A stretch of 37,049 nucleotides of DNA from Helicobacter sp. MIT 00-7814. Lineage in GTDB: Bacteria; Campylobacterota; Campylobacteria; Campylobacterales; Helicobacteraceae. Location of the stretch: assembly GCF_003364115.1 (NCBI RefSeq), contig NZ_NXLL01000021.1, positions 1 to 37,049 on the forward strand, given 5' to 3'. Below, piece by piece: positions 9,997-20,092 of this stretch. How positions within the stretch are numbered: the stretch's first letter is position 1; every line of letters starts with the position of its first letter. The notes beneath the pieces are model-generated. The model was not told the origin of the DNA, made no database searches, and was given only the letters and a program-made list of their open reading frames with translations. The translations under genes and the position numbers were made by a program.

Positions 9997-10231
9997 AATC
10001 ACGGCTCCTATTAAATGTTAAATTTCATACTCAAAAAGGGGATTGATTATAACAAGAAAACTTCTCATTTTAAATCTTTTGGCATCAAATTGCACAAAAA
10101 CTTTCATTTTTTCACTTACAAAAAGTATCAAATTTGTGAATCCACACAAAATACGCGCATTTAAACAATATTTAAAAGAAGTTTTGCTTAAATCTAACGC
10201 GTTTTTTGAGATTACAAAACTTAAGGAGTAA

Positions 10232-11260
<1,029 letters not shown>

Positions 11261-11276
11261 GCCAAATCCCCCTGCA

Positions 11277-11306
11277 AAATACCCTTAAGAATCTTTAAGG
11301 GTATTT
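11277..11306. terminator. Bidirectional hairpin between ilvC and yebC
   Basis: AAATACCCTTAA and TTAAGGGTATTT form a perfect 12-bp stem around the 6-base loop GAATCT, 16 bases after the ilvC stop. The stem ends in T on one strand and begins with A, so it can serve both ilvC and the convergent yebC. This is the clearest terminator-like hairpin in the window. Confidence 0.7.
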
Positions 11307-11355
11307 CAAAGAATTATATTTACTAAATTTTCTCTTACTCAATCACTCATTATTT

Positions 11356-12081
11356 TCACTGCAAATTTGTCCAAACTGCTTGCACATCATCATCATCTTG
11401 GATTCTATCAAGAAGCTTTTCAAGCTCTAAAAGTTGCTCCTCGCTAAGGCTTATAGGGCTTGTGGGGAAGCGTTGCAGGCTTGCTTTTTTAAGCTCAATT
11501 TGTAGATTTTCAAAGCCTTCATTTAAGCGCCCAAAATCTTTGTAATCCCCATGCACCAGCACCACCGCGCCTTCCTCTTCATCTTCTATGATTTCAAGCC
11601 CTTCTAATCCATAATCAATAAGTTCTAGCTCTATCTCCTCTAAATCCCTGCCTTCCGGGCGCGCAAACTCAAAAACGCTTTTGCGTGCAAAGTGAAATTC
11701 CAAACTCCCACTTGGCACAATCTGCGCGCCTGCGGTTTTATTAAAATAACTTTTGATATTAGCAATGGTGCGTGTAGGGTTATCAGTCGTACATTCGATA
11801 AAGATAAGCACGCCATTTGGGGCTTTGCCCTCATAAGTTATTTCAAAAAACTGCCCATCTTTGCCACTAGCACGCTTGATTGCCGCATCGATATTATCTT
11901 TTGGCATATTTTGCGCTTTTGCATTGGCAATGGCGGTGCGCAGGCGCGCGTTCATCGCTGGATCACCTCCACCCTCTTTTGCCGCCATGGTGATAGCTTT
12001 TGCAAGTTTTGGGAAAACCTTACTCATCTTATCCCATCGCTTTTCCTTAGCCGCCCTGCGGTATTCAAACGCTCTTCCCAT
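11356..12081 (-). CDS. yebC: YebC/PmpR-family protein
   Basis: A 241-residue member of the YebC/TACO1 family, with the usual N-terminus [19 protein letters not shown] and internal signatures [20 protein letters not shown] and [16 protein letters not shown]. Members have been described as transcriptional regulators (PmpR) and as ribosome-associated factors that help translate proline-rich stretches; the sequence does not decide between these. An acidic patch (EDEEEGA, about residues 164-170) is typical of the third domain. AAGGAAGGA precedes the start. It follows the dicarboxylate transporter gene on the other side of a hairpin-bearing gap of about 35 bp. Confidence 0.93.
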   Translation of the reverse strand: MGRAFEYRRAAKEKRWDKMSKVFPKLAKAITMAAKEGGGDPAMNARLRTAIANAKAQNMPKDNIDAAIKRASGKDGQFFEITYEGKAPNGVLIFIECTTDNPTRTIANIKSYFNKTAGAQIVPSGSLEFHFARKSVFEFARPEGRDLEEIELELIDYGLEGLEIIEDEEEGAVVLVHGDYKDFGRLNEGFENLQIELKKASLQRFPTSPISLSEEQLLELEKLLDRIQDDDDVQAVWTNLQ

Positions 12082-12113
12082 ACTTTTTCCTTCCTTTTAA
12101 ATTTTTTTACAAA

Positions 12114-12137
12114 GAGATTCTATATTTTTAGAATCTC
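12114..12137 (-). terminator. AGATTCT/AGAATCT hairpin overlapping the transporter stop
   Basis: GAGATTCT (12114-12121) pairs with AGAATCTC (12130-12137), an 8-bp perfect stem with an 8-base loop that overlaps the stop codon of the transporter gene. On the gene strand it is followed after a short gap by A-rich then T sequence, so termination is plausible but not certain. Confidence 0.45.
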
Positions 12138-13599
12138 ACAGCCACGCATGCGCCACATAGCGCACCCACGGAATAGTAATCACCAAAAATACCACCAAAT
12201 ACAGCATACCAAAAATAAAGCCAAGTCGCCAAAAATCCTTCCCACTCACAAAGCCAGAGCCAAACCACACAGGCGAAGGTCCCGTGCCATAAGGCGTGAT
12301 AATCCCCATAATCCCAAGAGAAAGCATCAAAAACAGCGTAAGCTCGCGCACATCAATGCCATCAATCCCCATAGCCACGGTGATGAAAAGCGCTAGAAGC
12401 GCAGTAACATGCGAAGTGGTGCTTGCAAAAAAGTAATGCAACAAATAAAACAGCACAATAACCCCAACCATCGCGGTAAGCGCATCAAAATCCCCCAAAT
12501 ATTCCCCGCCAATCTTTGCGATAAATTCCAAGAATCCAACATTCTTAAGTCCGCCAGCAAGGGTGACAAGCGAGCCAAACCACGCCAAAACGCTCCATGC
12601 AGATTTATTTCCCAGCACATCGTCCCATGAGATAATCCCAAGCAACACCATACCTATCATCACGCTAAGCGCGACTGTCGTAGCATCTACGCCAAAGGTA
12701 TCGCCACCTATCCAAAACACCAGCGCAAACACTGCTAGCGCTATCATAAGCCACTCTTTTATACTCATTTTACCAATTTTGCCAAGCTCCTCTTGCGCCC
12801 ATTTTTGTGCCTCGCTAGAACCTTTGAGCGTTGGCGGATACAAGATATAAGTCAAAAATGGCGTGAGAAGGAATAAAATAATCCCCGCAGGCAAAAATGC
12901 CATAAACCAGCCAAACCAACTAATAGGCTCTACACCGCTTTTTACGGCTGTCTCCATTGCTAAGAGGTTAGGCGCGAGTGCGGTAAAAAACATTGAGCTT
13001 GTTACGCAAGTAGCCGCCAAAGACACCCACACGAGGTAGGCACCGACTTTGCGAGGTTCTTTATCCGGGTAGCTTCCCATCATCGGCGGGATAGAATTCA
13101 CAATCGGATACAGCGTGCCCCCACTACGCGCAGAGTTTGAAGGGATAAATGGCGCTAAAATCAAATCCGCAATAGAAATCGCATAACCAAGTCCTAGCGT
13201 CGTTTTGCCAAGTGTCTTAACCAAAAAAAGCGCGATACGCTTGCCAAGCCCACTTCTTTGATACCCAAGCCCGATCATAAAGGCTGCAAAAATCAGCCAC
13301 ACCGTGCTATTTGAGAATCCGGCCAATCCCCATGAAACAGCGACTTTTGATGCTATTTGCGCGCCATCTACGCCACTGCCTACAGGACCAACTTTGAGCC
13401 AAATGCACACACCAACGCCCACAAGCCCCACAAGTGCCGCAGGTATAGGCTCTAAAATAAGCCCCACAACCACGCCTAAAAAGATACTAAAATACAGCCA
13501 ACTTGCATTGCTTAAGCCTTCCGGCGTAGGTAGCACATACACCACAAGCGCCACAATCACGGGAACAAAAAGCTTGAGAACTTTCATTACACTAGACAT
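12136..13599 (-). CDS. DASS-family (SLC13/CitT-like) dicarboxylate or citrate transporter
   Basis: A 487-residue inner membrane protein with about 12-14 hydrophobic segments. The signatures SNSARSGGTLYPIVNSIPP and TPYGTGPSPVWFGSG correspond to the two SNT-type substrate and cation motifs of the divalent anion:sodium symporter family. Sequence character is closest to the 2-oxoglutarate/malate and citrate exchangers of the CitT/SodiT branch. Substrate is probably a C4-C6 dicarboxylate or tricarboxylate, by family inference only. The start is preceded by AAGGAG. It is followed on the same strand by yebC, with an intervening hairpin. Confidence 0.88.
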   Translation of the reverse strand: MSSVMKVLKLFVPVIVALVVYVLPTPEGLSNASWLYFSIFLGVVVGLILEPIPAALVGLVGVGVCIWLKVGPVGSGVDGAQIASKVAVSWGLAGFSNSTVWLIFAAFMIGLGYQRSGLGKRIALFLVKTLGKTTLGLGYAISIADLILAPFIPSNSARSGGTLYPIVNSIPPMMGSYPDKEPRKVGAYLVWVSLAATCVTSSMFFTALAPNLLAMETAVKSGVEPISWFGWFMAFLPAGIILFLLTPFLTYILYPPTLKGSSEAQKWAQEELGKIGKMSIKEWLMIALAVFALVFWIGGDTFGVDATTVALSVMIGMVLLGIISWDDVLGNKSAWSVLAWFGSLVTLAGGLKNVGFLEFIAKIGGEYLGDFDALTAMVGVIVLFYLLHYFFASTTSHVTALLALFITVAMGIDGIDVRELTLFLMLSLGIMGIITPYGTGPSPVWFGSGFVSGKDFWRLGFIFGMLYLVVFLVITIPWVRYVAHAWL

Positions 13600-13776
13600 A
13601 CATTCTCCTTAAAACAATCTTTGCGCCTTAAAAATAAGCACAATTATATAATTTTTTAAATTTTTTTAAAAGGAGAAAATTTTAAAAATCATCAAAAATA
13701 GATTCTACTTGCAGATTTTTGCAAGCAAAGCTACAATTACACTTAGAATCTACTTTTTGAAACAAGGATTTGCAAG

Positions 13777-14763
13777 ATGAAAAAGCAGTTTGAAATTGGT
13801 TTTGTGGTGGTGATTTTAGCACTGGTGGTGATTTGGCTCATAATGAGTTTTTATAAAGCGTATGCGCCAAAGCCCCAAACTTTGCAAGCACAAATTCAAG
13901 CGCGCGAGTATAAAGTAAGCTCAAAAATCGCTGGACGCATAGAATCTGTGCTTGTCAAAAAGGGTGATAAGGTCAAAAAAGGCGATTTGATTTTCACCAT
14001 AGAATCCCCCGAGCTAGAAGCCAAACTCACACAGGCAAAAGCGGGCTATGAGGCTGCAAAGGCGCTTTCAGATGAGGCGCATAAGGGCGCGCGGGTGGAG
14101 ACCATCATCTCTGCGCGCGATGTGTATAATAGCGCAAAAGCCATGCGCGAGCTGACAGAAAACACCTACAAGCGCATTGAGGATCTCTACAAAAATGGCG
14201 TAGCGAGCTTGCAAAGGCGCGATGAGGCTTACACAGCTTTTCAAAATGCCAAATACAGCGAAAATACCGCCCTTCAGCAATATAAAATCGCCCTAGATGG
14301 CGCGACTAAGGAAACCAAAGAAGCCGCAAAGCAAAAAGAAATCGCTGCTAGCGGGCAATTAAGCGAGGTTGAAGCGTATATCAAGGATATTCAAGCCTAT
14401 GCGCCAAATGATGGCGAGGTGTCAAATATTTTGCTAAGTGAGGGCGAGCTAAGCCCGACCGGATTCCCTGTTGTGATGCTTGTAGATACGGCAGATGTGT
14501 GGTTGCGTTTGGCTGTGAGTGAGGAATATTTGCCTTATTTTAGCGTGGGCGAAGAGTTTAGCGCCTTTTTGCCAGCATTGCAAAAAGAAAAGCGCTTTAA
14601 AGTGCGCTATGTCTCTGTGTTGGGTGATTTTGCCACTTGGCGCGCGACTTCAAATTCCAAAGGTTATGATTTGCGAAGTTTTGAGATTGAAGCGGTGCCA
14701 TTAGAAAATAATGGCGAGTTCAAAGTCGGTATGAGCGCGATTGTGAGCGTTGAGAAAAAATAA
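13777..14763 (+). CDS. HlyD/EmrA-type membrane fusion protein
   Basis: A 328-residue periplasmic adaptor anchored by one N-terminal membrane segment (about residues 7-27). A biotinyl-lipoyl-like half, SKIAGRIESVLVKKGDKVK, follows, then an alpha-helical hairpin (about 90-190) and the returning half-motif AYAPNDGEVSNILLSEGE. Such proteins bridge inner membrane exporters and a TolC-type channel. The stop overlaps the start of the next gene in TAATG, so it is coupled to the two ABC-2 permeases. AAGGA precedes the start. The substrate is unknown. This is the arrangement I recall for H. pylori HP1488-HP1486. Confidence 0.9.
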   Translation: MKKQFEIGFVVVILALVVIWLIMSFYKAYAPKPQTLQAQIQAREYKVSSKIAGRIESVLVKKGDKVKKGDLIFTIESPELEAKLTQAKAGYEAAKALSDEAHKGARVETIISARDVYNSAKAMRELTENTYKRIEDLYKNGVASLQRRDEAYTAFQNAKYSENTALQQYKIALDGATKETKEAAKQKEIAASGQLSEVEAYIKDIQAYAPNDGEVSNILLSEGELSPTGFPVVMLVDTADVWLRLAVSEEYLPYFSVGEEFSAFLPALQKEKRFKVRYVSVLGDFATWRATSNSKGYDLRSFEIEAVPLENNGEFKVGMSAIVSVEKK

Positions 14764-15890
14764 TGCACCAAATTTTAGAAAATCTCAAAAATTCTAAGAA
14801 TCTTACAAAGCTTTCCCAGCTGTGGCGCTTTTTAAGTAGGCGCAAGATTCTGTTTTTGCTGTATTTTATGCTACCGCTTTTGATCGCGTGGTTTATTTAC
14901 GCGGTATTTGTGAATTCTTTACCTAGAAATCTTCCCATCGGTTTGGTGGATTTGGATAAAAGCGTGATGAGCGCGGAAGTGGTGTTTAAGACAAATGCCA
15001 CGCCTGTGATGAAAATAACAAAAGAATATGATTCTATCGCTGCGGCAAAGGAGGATTTGGCAAGCGCGAAAATTTATGCTTTGCTTGTTATCCCGCATAA
15101 TTTTGAACGCGATGTAAATCTAGGCAGTGGCGCGAAGCTCGCATTTTACTATAACGCGCAGTTTGTGCTTATCGGTAAATCGCTTAATGCCGCGTTTGCG
15201 CAAGTTTCAGGCACGCTCAATGCCACGCAATGGGTGGCAAAGAATCTCATCAGCGATCAAGATATGAAACTTGCGCTAAGCAAGGCTATGCCGATTTTTT
15301 CGCAAATTATCCCGCTGTATAATGCCAACAACAACTACGCGCAGTTTCTTCTCACGCTTTTGCTTCCTTGTATGCTACAAATCCTAAGCGCTCTTGGTAT
15401 GATAGGGCTTTTGCGAAATCCGCCAAGCTCGAGTAAAAGCCTATGTATCCGCTATTGCTTTAATTCTCTTGTGTTTTTGTTTTGGGGACTTTGTATGCTG
15501 ATTTTTTTAAAGAATCTCGGCTATGAGCAGCGCGGAAGTTTGGGGATTCTCATTTTTGGGCTGGCGCTTTTGCTTTTTGGCGTTAATGGCGTGGTGGTAT
15601 TTATACAATCCATTCTTTTAGATGTGCGCAAAAGTATCGGCGTCATCGCTGTATATACCGCGCCAAGCCTTGCGTTTGCGGGCATTACCTATCCGCAAAA
15701 TTCTATGAATCTTCCCGCGCTTTTATGGAGTAAGTTTTTGCCCATTTCTAGCTTTATGGAGCTTTTCGTGCAGCAGGCAAACTATGGCGGAAGTTTGGAA
15801 GGCGCGTTTAAGATTCTAGGAGAATTGATGGTTTTCTTGCTTTTCTTTGCATTAGGTGTGGGGATCTATGCGCTAAGGCGGAAAAAATGA
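14763..15890 (+). CDS. ABC-2 type exporter permease (first of two)
   Basis: A 375-residue permease with one N-terminal membrane segment (about 31-51), a large periplasmic part, then a cluster of five C-terminal segments (about 198-370), the YhgE/ABC-2 arrangement. The N-terminus NLPIGLVDLDKSVMSAEV and the middle IPHNFERDVNLG are typical of YhhJ/YbhS-like subunits. It overlaps the HlyD gene upstream and the second permease gene downstream (ATGA), so the three make one operon. No ATP-binding subunit is encoded nearby, so either it works with an ATPase encoded elsewhere or uses another energy source. Confidence 0.88.
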   Translation: MHQILENLKNSKNLTKLSQLWRFLSRRKILFLLYFMLPLLIAWFIYAVFVNSLPRNLPIGLVDLDKSVMSAEVVFKTNATPVMKITKEYDSIAAAKEDLASAKIYALLVIPHNFERDVNLGSGAKLAFYYNAQFVLIGKSLNAAFAQVSGTLNATQWVAKNLISDQDMKLALSKAMPIFSQIIPLYNANNNYAQFLLTLLLPCMLQILSALGMIGLLRNPPSSSKSLCIRYCFNSLVFLFWGLCMLIFLKNLGYEQRGSLGILIFGLALLLFGVNGVVVFIQSILLDVRKSIGVIAVYTAPSLAFAGITYPQNSMNLPALLWSKFLPISSFMELFVQQANYGGSLEGAFKILGELMVFLLFFALGVGIYALRRKK

Positions 15891-17305
15891 GCTTTCTTTC
15901 GATTTTGCTTGCGGAATATAGGGCGATTTTTAGCAATCGCGTTGTGATGATTGTGATATTTGTAGGCTCGATGGTGTATGGGATACTCTATCCTATGCCT
16001 TATCTCAACGACAATGTCACCGCGCAAAATCTCATCATCATCGATGAGGATAACAGCACGCTTTCAAATGAGCTTATTTTTTTAGTTGGTGCTACGCCAC
16101 AAATCACGCTTTTGCAGGAAGTTGGGAGTTTGGAAGAGGCAAAAATTTTAGTGGAAAATTTTGAAGCTTCAGGCATTCTTTTTATCCCCAAAGGCTTTGA
16201 AGCAAACGCGCAAATGGGCGTAGGAAGCGTGGTGAGCTATATGGGCAATGCGTCATATTTTCTTATTTATGGCGCGATTATCGAAGGGGTGAAAAACGCG
16301 CTAGATTCCCTAAGTGAGCAACTTTATAGGCAAAAAAATAGCAATCTTTTAACGCCAAATATTATCTCTTATGAAGCCATTGCGCTGTATAACCCAAGTC
16401 TTGGCTATATCAACTACGCCTTAGCTGCGGTGCTTGTGTTTATTTTACACCAAACGCTTATTGGCGGAAGCGCGATTTTGGGCGCGTATCAAAACCGCAT
16501 AGCACGCAATTATAGAAAATTGCTAGATTCTCAACAATCAAACAGCGTCGCAGAATCTACAGAATTTCATCAACCAAAAAACGGCGAGTATGAACGCGCA
16601 ACGCAGTGGAGCGGAGGCGAAGCGGGATTCACTCCCGCGAAGACGATACCAATTGATGGAATAGATTCTCAACAACCAAAAAACATTGCAGAATCTACAA
16701 ATCTTATCAACCAAAAAACGCCGAGTATGATCGCGAGCGCACGCGAAGCGGAGGCGAAGTGCGATTCACTCGCACGAGACGATACATCAAAAGGAATAAA
16801 GATTCCTTATTTTCTCAAAGCCTCTTTGCCAAAGCTCATAAGCGCTAGAATCCTCGCCTTTGGTAGCATTTACTGCGTGTGGTTTTTGCTATATTTTGGG
16901 GTATTTTTTCCACTTTTTGGTGTGAATATCCATGCAAGTGTGAGTGATTTTTGGTGCTTTGCAGGCGCGTTTATTTTATGCTGTGGCGCGTGCGGAACGC
17001 TATTAGGCGCGTGTTTAAAAGATGAAAGTATCCCAACGCAAATTGTGTTTATTTCTTCAATGCCGCTGGTGTTTATTATGGGCTTTATTTGGCCTAGCGA
17101 GCTGTTGCCTAGCTTTTTGCAGTTTTTAGCAGAGCTTATCCCAGCATATCATGGCATACGAGGTTTTATTAGTCTTAATCAAATGGGCGCGGAATTTTCA
17201 AGCATTATGCCACATTTTTATGCTTTGCTTGGGCTTTTTGTGCTGTGCTTTGTGGCAAGCGTTTTGGTGCTTAAAAAGAAGCGTGAGATTCTTAAGAAAA
17301 TGTAG
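15887..17305 (+). CDS. ABC-2 type exporter permease (second), with repeat insertion
   Basis: A 472-residue partner of the preceding permease, with the same topology: N-terminal segment near 17-37, periplasmic part, and C-terminal segments near 176-197 and 318-468. It is about 95 residues longer than its neighbour because residues about 213-304 are a hydrophilic, repetitive stretch encoded by two copies of a palindromic DNA element. This stretch falls between the first two C-terminal membrane segments and so would form a cytoplasmic loop. Flanking sequence keeps the normal frame and family features, so the protein is likely still functional. The start overlaps the previous stop. Confidence 0.86.
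   Translation: MSFLSILLAEYRAIFSNRVVMIVIFVGSMVYGILYPMPYLNDNVTAQNLIIIDEDNSTLSNELIFLVGATPQITLLQEVGSLEEAKILVENFEASGILFIPKGFEANAQMGVGSVVSYMGNASYFLIYGAIIEGVKNALDSLSEQLYRQKNSNLLTPNIISYEAIALYNPSLGYINYALAAVLVFILHQTLIGGSAILGAYQNRIARNYRKLLDSQQSNSVAESTEFHQPKNGEYERATQWSGGEAGFTPAKTIPIDGIDSQQPKNIAESTNLINQKTPSMIASAREAEAKCDSLARDDTSKGIKIPYFLKASLPKLISARILAFGSIYCVWFLLYFGVFFPLFGVNIHASVSDFWCFAGAFILCCGACGTLLGACLKDESIPTQIVFISSMPLVFIMGFIWPSELLPSFLQFLAELIPAYHGIRGFISLNQMGAEFSSIMPHFYALLGLFVLCFVASVLVLKKKREILKKM
16525..16798 (+). repeat. Tandem pair of about 137-bp palindromic elements inside a permease gene
   Basis: Two diverged direct copies, 16525-16662 and 16663-16798, both start AGATTCTCAACAA and share CATCAACCAAAAAACG-like and GCGGAGGCGAAG blocks. 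Each contains a short hairpin with the same loop TTCAC: GCGGGA/TCCCGC in copy 1 (16622-16638) and GTGCGA/TCGCAC in copy 2 (16759-16775). The stems differ at two positions, with matching changes on the opposite arm. Both copies are in frame with the permease. Confidence 0.7.
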
Positions 17306-17407
17306 CTAAATGTGGTAAAATTGCTTGAAAGCGCAAGTATTTTAAGCTTCGCTAAGGAATTTTTTATATAATACGCTACTTTACTCTATCTAGTGAGAGG
17401 ATTTGCA

Positions 17408-18268
17408 ATGAATGATGTATTATTAAAAACGATTGATAATCTCCCGCCTTTGCCGACGACAGTCGTTAAGCTCCGTGATTATGTGGATTCTGCAGGTGCG
17501 GATGTCGATGTCTCAAAGGTCGTGAATATCATACAAGAAGACCCGCTTTTGACAGCGGAACTTTTGCGTCTTGCGAACTCTCCTTTTTATGGATTCTCTC
17601 GAGAAATTGCCACAATCCAGCAAGTCGTCTCGCTGCTTGGCATTAATAATGTCAAAAATATAGCCATAGCAAATTCTTTAAGAAATTCTTTCACTGTCGA
17701 TGTTTCGCCTTATGGATTAGATACAAATGAATTTTTGGGCACTTGCGCTAAAGAGGCAAATTTCGTTTCAGATTGGCTTTCAGAAGAGGATAAAAAGCTT
17801 TCCCAAATGCTCGTGCCTTGCGCGATGTTGCTGCGACTTGGGATTATTTTGTTTTCAAACTCTTTGCGCGTGTTGGGGAAAGACAAGGAGTTTTTGCAAA
17901 TGCTAAAAGAAAATAATTTCAAAAATATCAGCCTCATAGAGGAAGAGTTTTGCAATGAAGATTCTCTAAGCTTTTTGGCATTTTTGCTTGATCATTGGAA
18001 GTTTGATAGGTTTATTATCGAGTGCGTTTCATATATGACTTCCCCGCACTCAGCGCATGATAATGCCAAAAAAGGCGCATATGCCTTGGCTGTGATAAAT
18101 TGCCTTTTTGAGCCTTATCAGGGCGGAAGTGTGGAAAACATGCACAAGGCGCAAGAACTTCTAAATGAAGCGCAAGAACAAGGCGTTAGCTTCTCATTTG
18201 CTCGCTTTGAAGAAAAATTGCCACCAGAAATGAAAGCAAACCTCAACACCCCGCTAGCTCAAGATTAA
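17408..18268 (+). CDS. HDOD-domain signalling protein
   Basis: A 286-residue protein with an N-terminal HDOD domain. The pattern LPPLPTTVVKLRDYV, IIQEDPLLTAELLRLANSPF and IQQVVSLLGINNVKNIAIAN is the standard HDOD signature, related to HD phosphodiesterases but lacking the metal-binding HD pair. These proteins are usually signalling scaffolds. The remaining residues (about 110-286) are helical with no recognisable output domain. I chose ATG at 17408 with AGAGG before it rather than GTG at 17393. It stands alone behind the exporter operon with a 100-bp gap, and a 12-bp hairpin follows. Confidence 0.87.
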   Translation: MNDVLLKTIDNLPPLPTTVVKLRDYVDSAGADVDVSKVVNIIQEDPLLTAELLRLANSPFYGFSREIATIQQVVSLLGINNVKNIAIANSLRNSFTVDVSPYGLDTNEFLGTCAKEANFVSDWLSEEDKKLSQMLVPCAMLLRLGIILFSNSLRVLGKDKEFLQMLKENNFKNISLIEEEFCNEDSLSFLAFLLDHWKFDRFIIECVSYMTSPHSAHDNAKKGAYALAVINCLFEPYQGGSVENMHKAQELLNEAQEQGVSFSFARFEEKLPPEMKANLNTPLAQD

Positions 18269-18272
18269 TACT

Positions 18273-18313
18273 TATAGAATCTGCTAAATTCGCAAGAGTT
18301 GGCAGATTCTATA
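18273..18313 (+). terminator. Perfect 12-bp hairpin after the HDOD gene
   Basis: TATAGAATCTGC (18273-18284) pairs perfectly with GCAGATTCTATA (18302-18313) around a 17-base loop, five bases after the stop. It again contains AGAATCT and its reverse complement. No T run follows, so it may be a processing or stability element as much as a terminator. The remaining bases to 18527 are AT-rich with no gene seen. Confidence 0.5.
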
Positions 18314-18527
18314 AACTACTAAACAACACCCGCTAGAAAATCTTGTATTTATATCAATTAAAAATACCGAGTTGCGCGCAAAGCCAAAGAAAAATCATAA
18401 AAAAGAAAAATCATACAATATGAAAATAAAATAACGCTAGGATAAGAAGTAGAAGCAAAATTTAGGCGGAGATAATATAGACAAAAAATACAAAATCCGC
18501 TAAACAGGGCTTTAAAGCCCCGCTTAA

Positions 18528-20003
18528 CTATTCGTCATCGTCATCAAATCCCCACACGCCTTCATCATCATCGTCATCATCAATACCACCAGAGCATGGA
18601 ACTAGTTCCGCGCCAAAGCTTGTTTCACAGATATCTTTACCATTGATAAGTATATGCGGATTAGTTCTCAATGACTTTGCCTCAAGCGCCACATCAAGCG
18701 TATATTTGCCACTTTTTTCATCTTTTTTGAAAATCTCATCACCAATCGCAAATGTCTCATTATCTTCAAGCATCAAGCCATCTTTTACATATCTTTCAAA
18801 CAGCTCGCGCACGCTGTATTTACTTGAAACATGCAAATTATACTTGATATCCTCCTCCGCAAGCCAATAAAATGCTCCTCCATTCACAGGGACTTCAGCA
18901 AAAGACAAATCGCTTGTTAGCTCTATCTTTTTGCCATCAAAAAGCATTTGCGCATTCTTTAGCACAAATTCCGCGCGTGGCAGCTCGTCTATCTTTTTGC
19001 CAGCAAGCATAGCGTCAAGATTCTTTATAAAATCAAGCTCTAACTTCACATCTGCAAGGTTTAGAATCTGCTGCTTTTTGCGAGGATTGTCTGTTATTGT
19101 AAATTTTTTCAGCCCACTAGCCACATTACCAGAAACAACACCTTTTGCAAGCGCCAATGTCATCTCACCTTTGAAATCCCAATTTTCCACTTTAAACTCC
19201 GAGTATCCGGGATCTACTTCGATGCGCTCAATCGAGCCTTTAAAGTTCGAGGTGATTTCCTTACTCAAATCAAAAATATCCTCTAAGCCCACAGGCTCTT
19301 TATATTTTTGATAAGACTTTGCGCCCTTCACAAGCATAAAGTCCCTTTTATTATCAAAAAACCCATAAGTGCGCCCAAACTCAAAAAGCCCAAGCTCAAA
19401 CTTTGCCTCTGAAATTTTAAACTCATCATTCACGCCATAGCTAAGCTTCGCGCCTTGAAGCTTAAGCATATTTTCACCATCTTGCCCAAAATTAATATCT
19501 ATAGGCTTAATCTCTAATTCAGCATCGCCAAAGCCCTTAGAAATGCTAACTTTTGCAAAGATTCCATCTTTGAAAACATCAGCTTCAAGCTCCTTGAGAT
19601 CTGGGCTTATAAGCGTGATTTCTGCGCGCTTGCCAAAAGGCACATTGTAAAATTTCATATCGCCATACAGCGAGATATCATTTTTGAGATAAAGTGTCAC
19701 CCTTGCGCTTGAGCTTAAGAATCCACTCTTGTAAGGCGAGAAGGAAAAAGAAGTATTCTTTTTGATTTGCTCCTCAAACTCACGCGCTAAATCCTCTTCA
19801 TCTTCCATATCAAAGCCTATAAGCAAACGGTTAGCGCTCAAGGCTTTTGCGGCAACCTTGCTAAATGTGCTAATATAAGCATCAGTATTTGCGCTCACCT
19901 CCTCATACGCCTTTTTATTTAGCGCACCTACATACAAGCTAGATGCGACAAACGCCCCAACTAGCACAACTACAACGATTCCACCAAAAACAAGTTTTTT
20001 CAT
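18528..20003 (-). CDS. DUF945 (YdgA-like) protein with Asp-rich tail
   Basis: A 491-residue protein with one N-terminal membrane segment (about residues 3-24) and a long periplasmic part of alternating beta-strand-like sequence, as in the DUF945/YdgA family; the function of the family is unclear. I start it at 20003 (MKKLVFGG), with AAGGA upstream, rather than nine codons earlier. The C-terminus carries two short cysteine sites and ends in Asp runs (GIDDDDDDEGVWGFDDDDE), encoded by GAT/GAC repeats that could change length by slippage. Acidic tails of this kind often bind Ca2+ or basic partners, which is only a guess here. Confidence 0.75.
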   Translation of the reverse strand: MKKLVFGGIVVVVLVGAFVASSLYVGALNKKAYEEVSANTDAYISTFSKVAAKALSANRLLIGFDMEDEEDLAREFEEQIKKNTSFSFSPYKSGFLSSSARVTLYLKNDISLYGDMKFYNVPFGKRAEITLISPDLKELEADVFKDGIFAKVSISKGFGDAELEIKPIDINFGQDGENMLKLQGAKLSYGVNDEFKISEAKFELGLFEFGRTYGFFDNKRDFMLVKGAKSYQKYKEPVGLEDIFDLSKEITSNFKGSIERIEVDPGYSEFKVENWDFKGEMTLALAKGVVSGNVASGLKKFTITDNPRKKQQILNLADVKLELDFIKNLDAMLAGKKIDELPRAEFVLKNAQMLFDGKKIELTSDLSFAEVPVNGGAFYWLAEEDIKYNLHVSSKYSVRELFERYVKDGLMLEDNETFAIGDEIFKKDEKSGKYTLDVALEAKSLRTNPHILINGKDICETSFGAELVPCSGGIDDDDDDEGVWGFDDDDE

Positions 20004-20092
20004 AACCAAATCCTTTATGCAAAAATGCAAAAAATAAAGCCCATATTCTACACTAAAATTTTTAAAGTTTTCAAAAAATCAGAATCTATATT

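Noticed and set aside
10043-10231. Possible leader peptide before ilvC
   Set aside because: No ATG or ribosome binding site, and no run of branched-chain residues followed by a terminator/antiterminator pair.
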